The notes: generated by a model not told the origin, from the sequence alone. DNA of 64,000 nucleotides from JBNKHG01 sp050290225 (GCA_050290225.1 JBNKHG010000013.1:1-64000); one strand, 5' to 3'; positions 34,065-43,913 are shown, counted from the stretch's first letter. Numbers and translations are program-made.

Positions 34065-34364
34065 TTAATTCCCGTTGGCGTTGATTTTCGATGCTTTAGC
34101 GTCTTTTGGGGGTCTGGCCTGGTTGAGGATGTGCTTGGCTTCCCGAAAATCCCAGGTGAGGATATTGAGCTTGTAGTAGCAGGCATGGCGTATGCTTTCA
34201 TCGCTGGCGATACAGGTCTCACGCAACGCTTTATAATCGGCCACAATTTGTTCGGCCATGGCGATAGTAGAGGCGCTGGTTTGATCTGTGCGAAGAGGTG
34301 AGCTGATAGCACAAAGCATAGACAGGGGGCCAATCAGCATCTTGGATAGGTTCACGGTAGACAC
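34065..34364 (-). CDS. Hypothetical protein, possibly exported
   Basis: A 99-residue frame with a hydrophobic N-terminal stretch (MLIGPLSMLCAISS) and a mostly helical, polar remainder (IAMAEQIVADYKALRETCIA, then HACYYKLNILTWDFREAKHIL). Two or three cysteines occur in the helical part. The leader could be a weak signal peptide. I do not recognise the family. The start ATG at 34364 lies downstream of CAGAAGGATG, which contains AAGGA at good spacing. Codon use resembles the neighbours. It sits between DUF2970 and metH on the same strand but with gaps of 87 and 155 bp, so it is probably transcribed on its own. Confidence 0.6.
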   Translation of the reverse strand: MSTVNLSKMLIGPLSMLCAISSPLRTDQTSASTIAMAEQIVADYKALRETCIASDESIRHACYYKLNILTWDFREAKHILNQARPPKDAKASKINANGN

Positions 34365-34519
34365 AGCAACATCCTTCTGGTTTCTGAAGCGGCCATCCTA
34401 GAAGGCAAATATGTCAATCCGGTTAAAGTCCAGGTTCTGAAATGACAAATAGGGTCGCTGGCTGCAAGGCGTCAATCACACCTCGCAACCAGTCGACACA
34501 GGTTCAGCAGCGGTGGGTG

Positions 34520-37500
34520 TTATTCTTCATACCCCAGGATCGGCCGCAGCCAGCGTTCCATTTGCTCCACACTGATTCCCTTGCGCTGCGCCAGGGACTC
34601 CACCTGATCTTTCTCGATCTTTCCGGTGGCAAAGTAACGGGAATCGGGGTGTGAGAAATACCAGCCACTCACAGCCGCAGCCGGTAGCATGGCGTAGTGC
34701 TCAGTCAGGCTGACCCCGCTATTGGCTTCGGCATCGAGAAGCTTGAACAGCGTAGCCTTTTCTGTGTGATCCGGACAGGCCGGGTAGCCGGGCGCCGGGC
34801 GGATACCGCGATAGGTTTCTTTGATAAGCTCTTCGTTGCTAAAGGATTCGTTGGGGCTGTAACCCCAGAATTCTTCCCGCACCCGCTGGTGCATATGCTC
34901 GGCGAAGGATTCAGCCAGTCTATCCGCCAGGGCTTTGACCATGATCGCGCTGTAATCATCGTTCGCCGCCTCGAAGGACTTGGCCAGTTCATCCGCACCG
35001 ATACCCGCGGTAACCACAAAACCGCCGATATAGTCTTCCACTCCGGTGTTTTCAGGGGCGACAAAGTCCGCCAGGGACAGGGGCGGTTTGTTGTTGCCGG
35101 GTTTGCGGTTCTGCTGTCGAATATGGTGTAGCTTGGCTATCGGTGCCTGACGAGAATCGTCCTCGTATATGGCAATATCATCCGCGTCTACAGTATTGGC
35201 CGGCCAGAATCCCACCACCGCCCGGGCAGTTAACAATTTCTCGTCGATAATACGCATCAGCATTGCCTGGGCATCGTTGAACAGGCTGCGCGCCGCTTCG
35301 CCCACCTTCTCGTCGTCCAGAATTCGGGGGTACTTGCCGGCAAGATCCCAGCTGATAAAGAAAGGCGTCCAGTCGATAGTGGCTGCCAGCTTCTCCAGCG
35401 GGTAATCATCAAAAACCTTGATACCGGTAAAGCTGGGCTTGGGCGGGGTGTAGTTGGCCCAGTCAAACTTGGGGCCGGCGGCAACGGCCTGCGGGTAGGC
35501 CAGGGTGGTACCCCGGCGTTTGCGCCCGGCGTTGCGCTCGCGCACAATTTCGTAGTCCGCCCGGGTTTCGGCGATAAAGCCGGGGCGAAGTTCATCCGAT
35601 AACAGGTTGGCGGCCACACCCACGGCGCGGGAGGCGTCGGCCACATAGGCGACCTGATTGAGGTTAAACTGCGGATCGATCTTGACCGCAGTGTGTGCTT
35701 TGGACGTGGTGGCTCCGCCGATCAGCAGTGGCTTGTCGATCTGTTGGCGCTCCATCTCTTTGGCGACAGTCACCATCTCGTCAAGGGATGGCGTGATCAG
35801 GCCGGAGAGTCCAATAATGTCGCAGTTTTCCTCCTGGGCAACTTGCAGGATCTTTTCACAGGGCACCATGACGCCCAGATCGATCACCTCAAAGTTATTG
35901 CATTGAAGGACCACGCCGACAATATTTTTGCCGATATCGTGCACGTCACCCTTGACCGTGGCCATCAGAATCTTGCCGTTGGGCTTGGCTGATTCGTCCT
36001 TCTCCTCTTCGATAAAGGGTTGCAGATAGGCCACCGATTGCTTCATCACCCGGGCGGATTTCACCACTTGCGGCAGGAACATTTTTCCGGCGCCGAAGAG
36101 GTCTCCCACCACATTCATGCCGTCCATTAGCGGGCCTTCGATTACATCCAGCGGGCGAGTGGCGCCCTGGCGGGCTTCCTCGGTGTCCTCTTCGATAAAG
36201 GTTGATATACCTTTGACCAGCGCATGCTCCAGACGTTTTTTCACCGGCCAGGCGCGCCACTCAAGATCCTCTTTCTTCTCGGCGCTGCTGCCATCGCCCC
36301 GGTAGTCGTCTGCGATCGCGAGCAGGGCTTCTGTGGCCTCATCGCTGCTGTTGAGGATCACATCCTCCACCCTGGTTTTCAGCTCCTCAGGCAGGTCGTC
36401 GTAGACCGCGAGCTGACCGGCGTTGACAATCCCCATATTGAGGCCAGCCTTGATAGCATGGTAGAGAAATACCGAGTGGATCGCCTCGCGCACGGGGTTG
36501 TTGCCGCGGAAGGAGAAGGACACGTTGCTGACGCCGCCGGAAACGCCGGCATGAGGGAGGTTTTCACGGATCCAGCGGGCGGCATCGATAAAATCCACGG
36601 CATAGTTGTTGTGCTCTTCGATCCCAGTGGCAACGGCAAAGATATTAGGGTCGAAAATAATGTCCTGGGGTGGGAATCCCACCTTGCTCACCAGTACATC
36701 GTAGGACCTCTGGCAGATTTCTGTCTTTCGTGCCAGGGTGTCGGCCTGACCATCCTCGTCGAATGCCATCACCACCACGGCGGCGCCATAGCGCAGGCAC
36801 AGCTTGGCCTTGGCGATAAAATCTTCCTCACCCTCCTTGAGGCTGATGGAATTGACCACCGGTTTACCCTGGATACACTTGAGGCCGGCTTCGATCACTT
36901 CCCATTTGGAAGAGTCCACCATAATCGGCACGCGGGCAATATCCGGTTCGCTGGCAATCAGGTTGCAGAAGCGCTCCATGGCGGCCTTGGCATCGAGCAT
37001 GCCTTCATCCATATTGATATCGATAATCTGGGCGCCGTTTTCCACCTGCTCCTGGGCCACTTCCAGGGCGGTGTCGTAATCCTCTTCCACAATCAGTCGC
37101 TTGAATCGCGCTGATCCCGTGACATTACAGCGCTCACCCACATTCACAAACAGCGAATCCCGGGTAATGTTAAAGGGCTCCAGGCCGGAGAGGCGGCAAG
37201 CGGGTTCGATATCCGGCAGGGGTCGGGGGGCATGCCGGCCCATGGCTTCAGCAATGGCGCGTATATGGTCGGGTGAGGTGCCGCAGCAGCCCCCGATAAT
37301 ATTGATAAAGCCGCTCTCGGCGAACTCCTCGACAACCGCGACCATTTGCTCAGGGGTTTCATCGTATTCCCCGAATTCGTTGGGCAGGCCGGCATTGGGG
37401 TGCGCCGATACGTGGCACTCCGCAATCCGCGACAGCTCCTTGATATAGGGGCGCAACTCTTTGGCACCCAGAGCACAATTCAGGCCAATGGAAATAGGTT

Positions 37501-38224
37501 TGGCGTGGGCCAGTGCATTGTAGAAGGCTTCGGTGGTCTGACCGGAGAGTGTCCGGCCGGAGGCATCGGTGATGGTCCCGGAAATCATAATCGGCAGTTC
37601 CAGGGCCTCGCGTTCAAAGTACTTCTTGACCGCGAACACGGCTGCCTTGGCATTCAGAGTGTCAAAAATGGTTTCGATCAAGATCAGGTCGACTCCGCCC
37701 TTGACCAGACCGTCGGTGGCCTCGAGGTAATTATCCACCAGTTCATCAAAGGTCACGTTACGCGCACCGGGATCGTTGACGTCTGGCGAAATGGAACAGG
37801 TGCGACTGGTGGGACCAATCACCCCGGCCACAAATCGGGGTTTGTCGGGCTCTTTGGCGCTGATTGCATCGGCAGCTTCCCGCGCTACTCGTGCGGATTC
37901 GACATTGATTTCGTGGGCGAGGGCGCTCATGTCGTAGTCGGACTGGGAGAGTCGGGTGGCATTGAAGGTATTGGTCTCGATTATGTCGGCACCGGCTTCC
38001 AGATAAGCGTTGTGAATATCGCGGATAATTTCTGGTTGAGTAATCGACAGTAGGTCGTTATTACCGGCTATATCCAAGTGGTAGTCGGCAAAGCGGTCAC
38101 CGCGGTAGTCCGCTTCCTGCAGCTTGTGACTCTGGATCAGGGTGCCCATGCCGCCGTCAAGGATCAGGATTCGGTCTTTGAGGGCTCGGTGAAGCTGGGC
38201 GATTCGCTGCTGGCGATCAGACAT
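34520..38224 (-). CDS. metH: Cobalamin-dependent methionine synthase
   Basis: The 1234-residue enzyme transfers a methyl group from methyltetrahydrofolate to homocysteine through B12. All four modules are present: homocysteine domain (RILILDGGMGTLIQSHKL, with zinc ligands in LNCALGA and GGCCGTSPDH); folate domain from about 350 (NVGERCNVTGSARFKRL); cobalamin domain with the DxHxxG motif in VKGDVHDIGKNIVGVV and later DIIGLSGLITPS; and C-terminal reactivation domain with RPAPGYPACPDHTEK. Length equals the E. coli enzyme. It is divergent from nfuA. I see no cobalamin riboswitch upstream. A near match to a MetR box (TGAA-N5-TTGA, 38276-38288, one mismatch) lies about 52 bp before the start, a weak hint of homocysteine control. 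Confidence 0.98.
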   Translation of the reverse strand: MSDRQQRIAQLHRALKDRILILDGGMGTLIQSHKLQEADYRGDRFADYHLDIAGNNDLLSITQPEIIRDIHNAYLEAGADIIETNTFNATRLSQSDYDMSALAHEINVESARVAREAADAISAKEPDKPRFVAGVIGPTSRTCSISPDVNDPGARNVTFDELVDNYLEATDGLVKGGVDLILIETIFDTLNAKAAVFAVKKYFEREALELPIMISGTITDASGRTLSGQTTEAFYNALAHAKPISIGLNCALGAKELRPYIKELSRIAECHVSAHPNAGLPNEFGEYDETPEQMVAVVEEFAESGFINIIGGCCGTSPDHIRAIAEAMGRHAPRPLPDIEPACRLSGLEPFNITRDSLFVNVGERCNVTGSARFKRLIVEEDYDTALEVAQEQVENGAQIIDINMDEGMLDAKAAMERFCNLIASEPDIARVPIMVDSSKWEVIEAGLKCIQGKPVVNSISLKEGEEDFIAKAKLCLRYGAAVVVMAFDEDGQADTLARKTEICQRSYDVLVSKVGFPPQDIIFDPNIFAVATGIEEHNNYAVDFIDAARWIRENLPHAGVSGGVSNVSFSFRGNNPVREAIHSVFLYHAIKAGLNMGIVNAGQLAVYDDLPEELKTRVEDVILNSSDEATEALLAIADDYRGDGSSAEKKEDLEWRAWPVKKRLEHALVKGISTFIEEDTEEARQGATRPLDVIEGPLMDGMNVVGDLFGAGKMFLPQVVKSARVMKQSVAYLQPFIEEEKDESAKPNGKILMATVKGDVHDIGKNIVGVVLQCNNFEVIDLGVMVPCEKILQVAQEENCDIIGLSGLITPSLDEMVTVAKEMERQQIDKPLLIGGATTSKAHTAVKIDPQFNLNQVAYVADASRAVGVAANLLSDELRPGFIAETRADYEIVRERNAGRKRRGTTLAYPQAVAAGPKFDWANYTPPKPSFTGIKVFDDYPLEKLAATIDWTPFFISWDLAGKYPRILDDEKVGEAARSLFNDAQAMLMRIIDEKLLTARAVVGFWPANTVDADDIAIYEDDSRQAPIAKLHHIRQQNRKPGNNKPPLSLADFVAPENTGVEDYIGGFVVTAGIGADELAKSFEAANDDYSAIMVKALADRLAESFAEHMHQRVREEFWGYSPNESFSNEELIKETYRGIRPAPGYPACPDHTEKATLFKLLDAEANSGVSLTEHYAMLPAAAVSGWYFSHPDSRYFATGKIEKDQVESLAQRKGISVEQMERWLRPILGYEE

Positions 38225-38347
38225 GAAGTAAACCTTGCGCTTTTTAGGGTTTTAGTAAGTGGCGTATATCTATATTGAAAGAATTTGATATAGGTTTGGC
38301 ATTGTATCAGAAACTACCTCCAGCACCAAAGTCCAATCAATGGGGAA

Positions 38348-38386
38348 GGCCCTTGACCGGGTGTTATCGGTCTTCGGTGAAGGGCC
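38348..38386. other. Nested stem-loop in the metH-nfuA intergenic region
   Basis: GGCCCTT (38348-38354) pairs with AAGGGCC (38380-38386). Inside it GACCG (38355-38359) pairs with CGGTC (38368-38372), leaving the bulge TTCGGTG. There is no T-run on either side, so it is not a standard terminator. It lies immediately upstream of the putative IscR site and about 125 bp from the metH start, in the 5' region of either gene depending on where transcription begins. Confidence 0.45.
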
Positions 38387-38394
38387 GGGGATCT

Positions 38395-38419
38395 ATAACC
38401 CTGTAAACTATAGGGTAGA
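38395..38419. promoter_or_regulatory. Putative IscR type-2 site upstream of nfuA
   Basis: The 25 bp ATAACC...GGGTAGA fit the apo-IscR type-2 pattern (WWWWCCNYA-N7-TRNGGWWWW) with two mismatches. It contains ACCCT and AGGGT as an inverted repeat. It lies 60 bp before the nfuA ATG. IscR control of nfuA is known in E. coli, so position and partner agree. No iscR gene lies in this window. Confidence 0.5.
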
Positions 38420-38478
38420 GTCTAATGGTGCTTCGTGGCACACTTGTAGTTCGACTGAATTAAGAGATAGCGTTGTAC

Positions 38479-39063
38479 ATGATAAACGTCACCTTTACCG
38501 ATCCAGCCCAGGAATACTTGCTTGAACTGCTGTCCGGACAGAACTGTGAAGGCATTGGCATCCGCATGTTTGTGGCCGATCCCGGGACGCCAAAAGCCGA
38601 GACCTGTATTGCCTACTGTCGCCCGGGTGAGGAAAATGAAGGCGATCATGTCATGGAACTCAAAGGCTTCAAAGCGTACTTTGAGGATCGAAGCCTGCCG
38701 TTTCTGGAAGACGCCAAGGTCGACTATTCACCCGATCGCATGGGTGGGCAGCTGACCATTCGCGCACCCAACTCCAAGATGCCGCAAGTGAGCGAAGACA
38801 GCCCTATTGAGGACAAAATCAATTACGTACTCTACAACGATGTGAATCCGGGATTGGCAGCACACGGTGGTATGGTCAGTCTGATGGAGGTCACCGAGGA
38901 CGGGTACGCGGTATTACAGTTCGGAGGTGGTTGCCAGGGCTGTAGCGCTGTGGATATGACCCTGAAAGACGGGGTTGAAAAGAGCCTGATGGAAAAAATT
39001 CCCGAACTCAAGGGGGTGCGGGATATGACTGATCACAGTGATCGCACTCAGGCCTACTATTAA
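38479..39063 (+). CDS. nfuA: Fe-S biogenesis protein NfuA
   Basis: A protein of about 194 residues that carries and delivers 4Fe-4S clusters to target enzymes. The N-terminal degenerate A-type domain starts MINVTFTDPAQEYLLELLSG and lacks the usual cysteine triad. The C-terminal Nfu domain has the cluster-binding CxxC in FGGGCQGCSAVDMTLKDGVE. Length matches E. coli NfuA (191). I chose the ATG at 38479; a TTG two codons earlier is in frame. The gene is divergent from metH and preceded by a good IscR-like site. Downstream are short CTCCTCTAAAT repeats (39064-39098) and the convergent DAHP synthase. Confidence 0.96.
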   Translation: MINVTFTDPAQEYLLELLSGQNCEGIGIRMFVADPGTPKAETCIAYCRPGEENEGDHVMELKGFKAYFEDRSLPFLEDAKVDYSPDRMGGQLTIRAPNSKMPQVSEDSPIEDKINYVLYNDVNPGLAAHGGMVSLMEVTEDGYAVLQFGGGCQGCSAVDMTLKDGVEKSLMEKIPELKGVRDMTDHSDRTQAYY

Positions 39064-39188
39064 ATTTCCTCTAAATCTCCTCCTCTAAATCTCCTTTAGT
39101 GGCGTTTTCGGTTTTGCGAGGACGCCATTCCCCAGACCAGCCTGCAAGAGCTCCGGGTTCCGCCGAAGCTATGCAGGAATCAAGCTTG

Positions 39189-40256
39189 TTACCGATTGGG
39201 TAAAACGTCCTTCAACTTGTCGCGCATTGAGCGCAGGGAGTTTTCGGTGGTTTCCCAGTCGATACAGGCGTCGGTGACCGATACCCCGTAGGCAAGTTGG
39301 GACAAGTCCTCGGGGATCTTTTGGTTACCGGCACCAATATTACTTTCCACCATAATACCGATTATCGATTTGTTGCCCTCGATAATCTGGTTGGCGACAT
39401 TGTCCATCACCAACGGCTGTAGCTCGTGATTTTTGTTGGAGTTGGCATGGCTGCAGTCCACCATAATATTGGTGGAGAGGCCGGCTTTATCCAGAGCCTG
39501 TTCGGCCATGGCCACACTGACGGAGTCGTAGTTGGGTTTGCCATTGCCACCGCGCAGCACCACATGCCCGTAAGGGTTGCCGCGAGTATGGGTGATGGCT
39601 ACCTCGCCCTTGGTGTTAATACCCAGAAAACGGTGTGGGCTGGAAACGGACTCCAGGGCATTTATGGCCACAGTCAGACCACCGTCGGTGCCGTTCTTGA
39701 AGCCCACGGCTGAAGACAGGCCGCTGGCCATTTCCCGGTGAGTTTGGGACTCGGTGGTGCGAGCGCCAACGGCGGACCAGGCGATCAGGTCCTGCATATA
39801 CTGCGGGGAAATGGGATCGAGGGCTTCGGTAGCCGAGGGAAGCCCCATTTCAGCCACATCCAGCAATAGTTGCCGGCCGATGTGCAAGCCTTCCTGGATT
39901 TTAAAGGAGTCGTTCAGGTAGGGGTCATTAATCAGACCCTTCCAGCCGACAGTGGTGCGCGGCTTCTCGAAATAGACGCGCATAATCACATAGAGGGTAT
40001 CGCTCACTTCGTCAGCCAGGGTCTTTAATCGCTGGGCGTAGTCCTTGGCGGCATTCACGTCGTGAATGGAGCATGGGCCGATTACCACCATTATGCGGTG
40101 ATCCTTGCGGTCGAGAATGTCGCGCACTGTCTGGCGACCTTCTGTGACTGCAGCCTTAGCGGCTTCAGTGAGGGGCATCTCCTCTTTAATCGCGTCTGGC
40201 GATATCAGAACCTCTTGAGAAACAATATTGAGGTCATCTACTGCTTTATCGGTCAT
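39189..40256 (-). CDS. 3-Deoxy-7-phosphoheptulonate (DAHP) synthase, class I
   Basis: The 355-residue enzyme joins phosphoenolpyruvate and erythrose 4-phosphate in the first step of the shikimate pathway. Class I (AroF/G/H) signatures are RIMVVIGPCSIHDVNAAKDY, KPRTTVGWKGLINDPYLND and GVGARTTESQTHRE-like AVGARTTESQTHREMASGLS, with NIMVDCSHANSNKNH. I chose the ATG at 40256 (MTDKAVDDLN); the open frame upstream to 40370 is basic and unlike the family. Which aromatic amino acid inhibits it cannot be told from sequence. It is monocistronic, convergent with nfuA and 147 bp past the helicase stop on the same strand. Confidence 0.94.
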   Translation of the reverse strand: MTDKAVDDLNIVSQEVLISPDAIKEEMPLTEAAKAAVTEGRQTVRDILDRKDHRIMVVIGPCSIHDVNAAKDYAQRLKTLADEVSDTLYVIMRVYFEKPRTTVGWKGLINDPYLNDSFKIQEGLHIGRQLLLDVAEMGLPSATEALDPISPQYMQDLIAWSAVGARTTESQTHREMASGLSSAVGFKNGTDGGLTVAINALESVSSPHRFLGINTKGEVAITHTRGNPYGHVVLRGGNGKPNYDSVSVAMAEQALDKAGLSTNIMVDCSHANSNKNHELQPLVMDNVANQIIEGNKSIIGIMVESNIGAGNQKIPEDLSQLAYGVSVTDACIDWETTENSLRSMRDKLKDVLPNR

Positions 40257-40403
40257 ATCCGCGGGTTCCAAACGTATAAAGGTTAAAAAGACTGTTGGGG
40301 TTGCTCTGCAGGCCCAACAATGGGGCCATTCTACTGGATTCTTGCGGCTTTTGCGTCGCTTTTTCGGCAAGTCGCTTTTTCGGTAAAAGGTAAGTGGGAT
40401 ACA

Positions 40404-43400
40404 CTACGTCGAGGAGTCGTATTCCACTTCATGGAAGTGGGGCAACAGCGGAAAGAAGAGGGCGGTACGGACCGGCCGGCTTTCCAGTCGCAGGAAGAGT
40501 TGCGCATATTGGGTTAATTGTTGCCGGTAAAGTTCGGCTTCACGAGCCAGAAAAGTCTCGATATTTTCATCAGGGCCTTGCTCGGCGCTCTTATAATCCA
40601 CCACCCAGCGTTCGCCGGCGTCGATAAAGGTGCGGTCGACAATAAACTCACGCACATTGCTACTGCGGGTATTAGGGTTTCGCTGGTCGATTGCCGCCTG
40701 CCACAATCTCAGTTCGCTGGCCCCCTGGGAAAGGCCCGAGTCCAACAACCACTGCCCCCGGGGATCGGCCAATGTGTTTTCTACACCACGCTGAATCCGG
40801 GCCAGTGCCCACTGACGACTTTCACCATCCAGACCCAGTTGCCTTAGCTGGATATCCCAGAAGGGCACTTGAGTGCGGATACGTGTGCTATCCCACCGCT
40901 GCCAACCGTCTTCTGTAATTTGGCAGAGCGCCCGGTGCAGGACGGTGCCCATGTGCCGGTGATGTCGGTTGTTCAAGGTGTCGGCGGTCGGGCTGTTGTC
41001 TTCGTCATCAAATTCCCGGCCGCGGAACCGGGCTAGGCTGTTGCCCTCTGCCAATACCGGTCGTTGCCAACCCTCGGGTAGCCGCAAAATAGAGGTCTTG
41101 GCCAATTCCTGCGGCGTCGGGGGGCGGGGTGCGAACATATCCTCCTGTGATTGGGGTGAGTTACTGGTCGAGTCGGTTGGGGAGGTCGCAGACTCCAGGC
41201 GCTGAACAGCGGGCTCTATCTGAGACCAAATGGGTGCCAGCAGGCTTTGTCGGGCAGGCGGTTTGAAACTGTCGTCTTCGCTATTGGTATTAACCTTGGC
41301 GACTGCGAGCAGAAACAGCTGTTTAATAGCGCGCGTACACCCCACGTACAGCAAGCGGGTGGCTTCCAGCTGATCCTTCAGCGCCTGCTCCCGGCGCAAG
41401 AACTGGTACAGGGCATCGGGTTCGTCGCCGGTGGCGGACAGGGGGCTCAATAACAGTTGCTTGTCGCCGTTCCGGGCGATACGTTCCTGCCATAGGAGCA
41501 AGTGTTTGTCATCCTGACGTGGCTGTTTGTCGAGACCGGGAATAATAACCGTATCGAATTCGAGTCCCTTGGATTTGTGGATGGTCATCACCTGCAGCTT
41601 GGGGTCCGCATCCCGCCGGGGCGTCGCATAGAGCTGATTGACGCTGTTCAGGAACGCTTCCCAATCGGGGATCTGACCAGCCTCGGCATACCGCTCCAGC
41701 AGGGCGAAGTAGGTTTTGGCATTGTCCAGGTCATTGGGATCGATCAGGGCACTGGCTCCGCCCAGATCCAACCATATGCCCTCTATCCACTGTCGGAGGG
41801 ATTTGCGACGCCGATTGTCCCAGGCTTGTCCAATGACCGCACTCAGCCGTGAAAGGCTGTCCTTACCGCTCTCGCTCAAACCGGGTATCTGTTGCCAGTG
41901 GGCGATTTGCAACCAAAGGATAGGGTAGTCCTGATCATCAATTCGCGGGCTTGATTGCATCAGATCGGTATTGGCTATAGCGTGGAGGTCGTAAAGGTCG
42001 AGACCGCACCAGGGCGCGCGCAGGATTGACAGCCAGGCGATTCTATCGGCAGGGTTTAGCAGGGCCCGAGTGAGGGAGATCAGGTCGACAATGGCCATAC
42101 GGCTGGCCAGGGGATCAATTTCCGTGGCCTGCCAGTTAAGATTGGCGTTGGCCAGGGTAGCCAGGGTTGCACGTAAATGGGAGCGATTACGCACGAGTAT
42201 GGCGATCGTGTCATCCGGTCGCTGTTGGCGGGTTTGCTGAATCAGGTTCAGTACCTGGTCCGCTTCCATCTGGCGGGCGTTGTCACCGACACAGGCGTAA
42301 CAGCTTACCGCGTCAATGTTCAGGGAAGGATGAAAGGCCTCGGAGTCGGCGTAGCAGACAGCACCTCGACTGATATCGTCCTCGGCGGGAAAGGCATGGC
42401 GAAACACCTGGTTGACCCAGTCCACCACGCCCTGCTGGGATCGGAAATTGACTGTCAGATCGAGCGGCCGCAGTCGAATATCGCCAATCCCGTGGCGGCG
42501 GGTATCGAGAAAGATACCCACGTTGGCATCGCGAAAACCGTAACAGGATTGCATGCCATCGCCGACAATAAACAGGGTGCGTCCGTCGCCATCTACCCAG
42601 CCGGCGGTGAGCTTTTCCAATAATTGCAATTGGGGGGTGGCGGTGTCCTGGAACTCATCCACCAGAATGTGCCGAATACGGTAGTCCAGTCTCAAGGCGA
42701 TTTCAGTCGGTGCCTCCTCGTCGCCCAGGGCCTGAAGCGCAGCCTGGGTGATTTCAGTGAAATCTGTCGCGCCCAGGCTCTTAAAAACCACCTTGAGCTG
42801 GGCGACCAGTAGCGGCAGCAACCGGGTCAGGCTGTCGAGTAATTGCCATTGGTTATCTGAATAGGAAGCAGGGGGTAGGGTACGTATAAATTGTAAGGCG
42901 GAAAGCAGCTCGGTTTGCTCGGCGAGGTTCTCGATCAGACATAAAAGCTGGGCCTTTTTCTCTTTGAGTAGCGTCTTGTCGGCTTTGTTGGTGCCTGTGG
43001 GAAAGCCTTCGTTTTTAGTCAGTCGTTTGCGCCACCCCTCTTTGGTCAGTAGCAACTCCAACAGCGCCAGCCACAGGGGAAGTTGCAATGCATTAGCCGG
43101 TGGCAGCTCGGTCATTCCCTGACAAAGGACAATGGGGGAGTCGCTATTGACCGCCTGTAGGTTGTGCCCGGCAAAGTCCGCCAACAGTATGAGGTCACTT
43201 CCCCAGGGCATCAACTGGTCGCGGATTCGCGTCAGACTGTCGGTGACAAGTTCATCAAGCACGCCTTCAAGGTAATCCCTGGCCGTGTGGTGACGTGCTT
43301 CCATTAGCAGGCCCAGCCATTGATCCCGCCTGAGCAGTAGATCTATCAGTAGGGATTCAGCGGCTTCGAGGTTATTGTCCAGGTGCACGAGCAATCGGTG

Positions 43401-43913
43401 CAGGTCGACGCGAAGGGGATCGTCCCGCTCAAGTAACTTGAAGAAATCCCTGACCGCCTGGCGGTAGGCAATTTCGGGTCGTTCCAGCGTATCAGGTACC
43501 GCGCCTAGCCCACTGGCCAGCGGAAGTTGTTTGGTCAGGGAGCGGCATAGACCGTCGATAGTCTGGATACGCAGACGGTTGGGGGCTTTTAGCAGTTGCC
43601 AGCCACAGATCCGGTCCCGTTCCAGTACGGCACGCGCCAGTGCCCAGGTAGTGCGTTCGTGGGCATCCTCCGGTTCAGGTTTGTGCGCCGCAGCCACAAT
43701 TGCCTCGGTAATCCGGGCCTGCATTTCGCCCGCCGCCTTGCGGGTAAAGGTGATACAGAGGACTTCCTCCGGATGGTCGCAGTGTGCCAGCAGCTTGAGA
43801 ACCCGCTGTGTCAACAGACCGGTTTTACCGGATCCCGCAGGCGCTGCCACCGCAAAGGAAGCGAGCGGATCAAGCGCTTGCTGCCGGGCATGGTTGTCGC
43901 TGAGTCGTGCCAT
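40404..43913 (-). CDS. UvrD/RecB-type helicase-nuclease, AddA-like
   Basis: A 1169-residue double-strand-break repair helicase. Walker A is AVAAPAGSGKTGLLTQRVL, followed by CITFTRKAAGEMQARITEAI (motif Ia), HILVDEFQDTATPQLQLLEK (Walker B), FIVGDGMQSCYGFRDANV, and late motifs VMTIHKSKGLEFDTVIIPG and TRLLYVGCTRAIKQLF. The C-terminal end has a nuclease-like VDRTFIDAGERWVVDYKSA. The ATG at 43913 overlaps the stop of the nuclease gene (ATGA). Together the pair resembles AddAB, which processes broken ends for RecA loading. No recBCD genes are present in this window, so it may be the cell's main end-processing enzyme. RecB-like is an alternative name; partner architecture favours AddA. Confidence 0.88.
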   Translation of the reverse strand: MARLSDNHARQQALDPLASFAVAAPAGSGKTGLLTQRVLKLLAHCDHPEEVLCITFTRKAAGEMQARITEAIVAAAHKPEPEDAHERTTWALARAVLERDRICGWQLLKAPNRLRIQTIDGLCRSLTKQLPLASGLGAVPDTLERPEIAYRQAVRDFFKLLERDDPLRVDLHRLLVHLDNNLEAAESLLIDLLLRRDQWLGLLMEARHHTARDYLEGVLDELVTDSLTRIRDQLMPWGSDLILLADFAGHNLQAVNSDSPIVLCQGMTELPPANALQLPLWLALLELLLTKEGWRKRLTKNEGFPTGTNKADKTLLKEKKAQLLCLIENLAEQTELLSALQFIRTLPPASYSDNQWQLLDSLTRLLPLLVAQLKVVFKSLGATDFTEITQAALQALGDEEAPTEIALRLDYRIRHILVDEFQDTATPQLQLLEKLTAGWVDGDGRTLFIVGDGMQSCYGFRDANVGIFLDTRRHGIGDIRLRPLDLTVNFRSQQGVVDWVNQVFRHAFPAEDDISRGAVCYADSEAFHPSLNIDAVSCYACVGDNARQMEADQVLNLIQQTRQQRPDDTIAILVRNRSHLRATLATLANANLNWQATEIDPLASRMAIVDLISLTRALLNPADRIAWLSILRAPWCGLDLYDLHAIANTDLMQSSPRIDDQDYPILWLQIAHWQQIPGLSESGKDSLSRLSAVIGQAWDNRRRKSLRQWIEGIWLDLGGASALIDPNDLDNAKTYFALLERYAEAGQIPDWEAFLNSVNQLYATPRRDADPKLQVMTIHKSKGLEFDTVIIPGLDKQPRQDDKHLLLWQERIARNGDKQLLLSPLSATGDEPDALYQFLRREQALKDQLEATRLLYVGCTRAIKQLFLLAVAKVNTNSEDDSFKPPARQSLLAPIWSQIEPAVQRLESATSPTDSTSNSPQSQEDMFAPRPPTPQELAKTSILRLPEGWQRPVLAEGNSLARFRGREFDDEDNSPTADTLNNRHHRHMGTVLHRALCQITEDGWQRWDSTRIRTQVPFWDIQLRQLGLDGESRQWALARIQRGVENTLADPRGQWLLDSGLSQGASELRLWQAAIDQRNPNTRSSNVREFIVDRTFIDAGERWVVDYKSAEQGPDENIETFLAREAELYRQQLTQYAQLFLRLESRPVRTALFFPLLPHFHEVEYDSST

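Noticed and set aside
38225..38470. Cobalamin or SAM riboswitch upstream of metH
   Set aside because: No B12-box-like core or SAM aptamer pattern is seen. Only a nested stem-loop and a weak MetR-like site.
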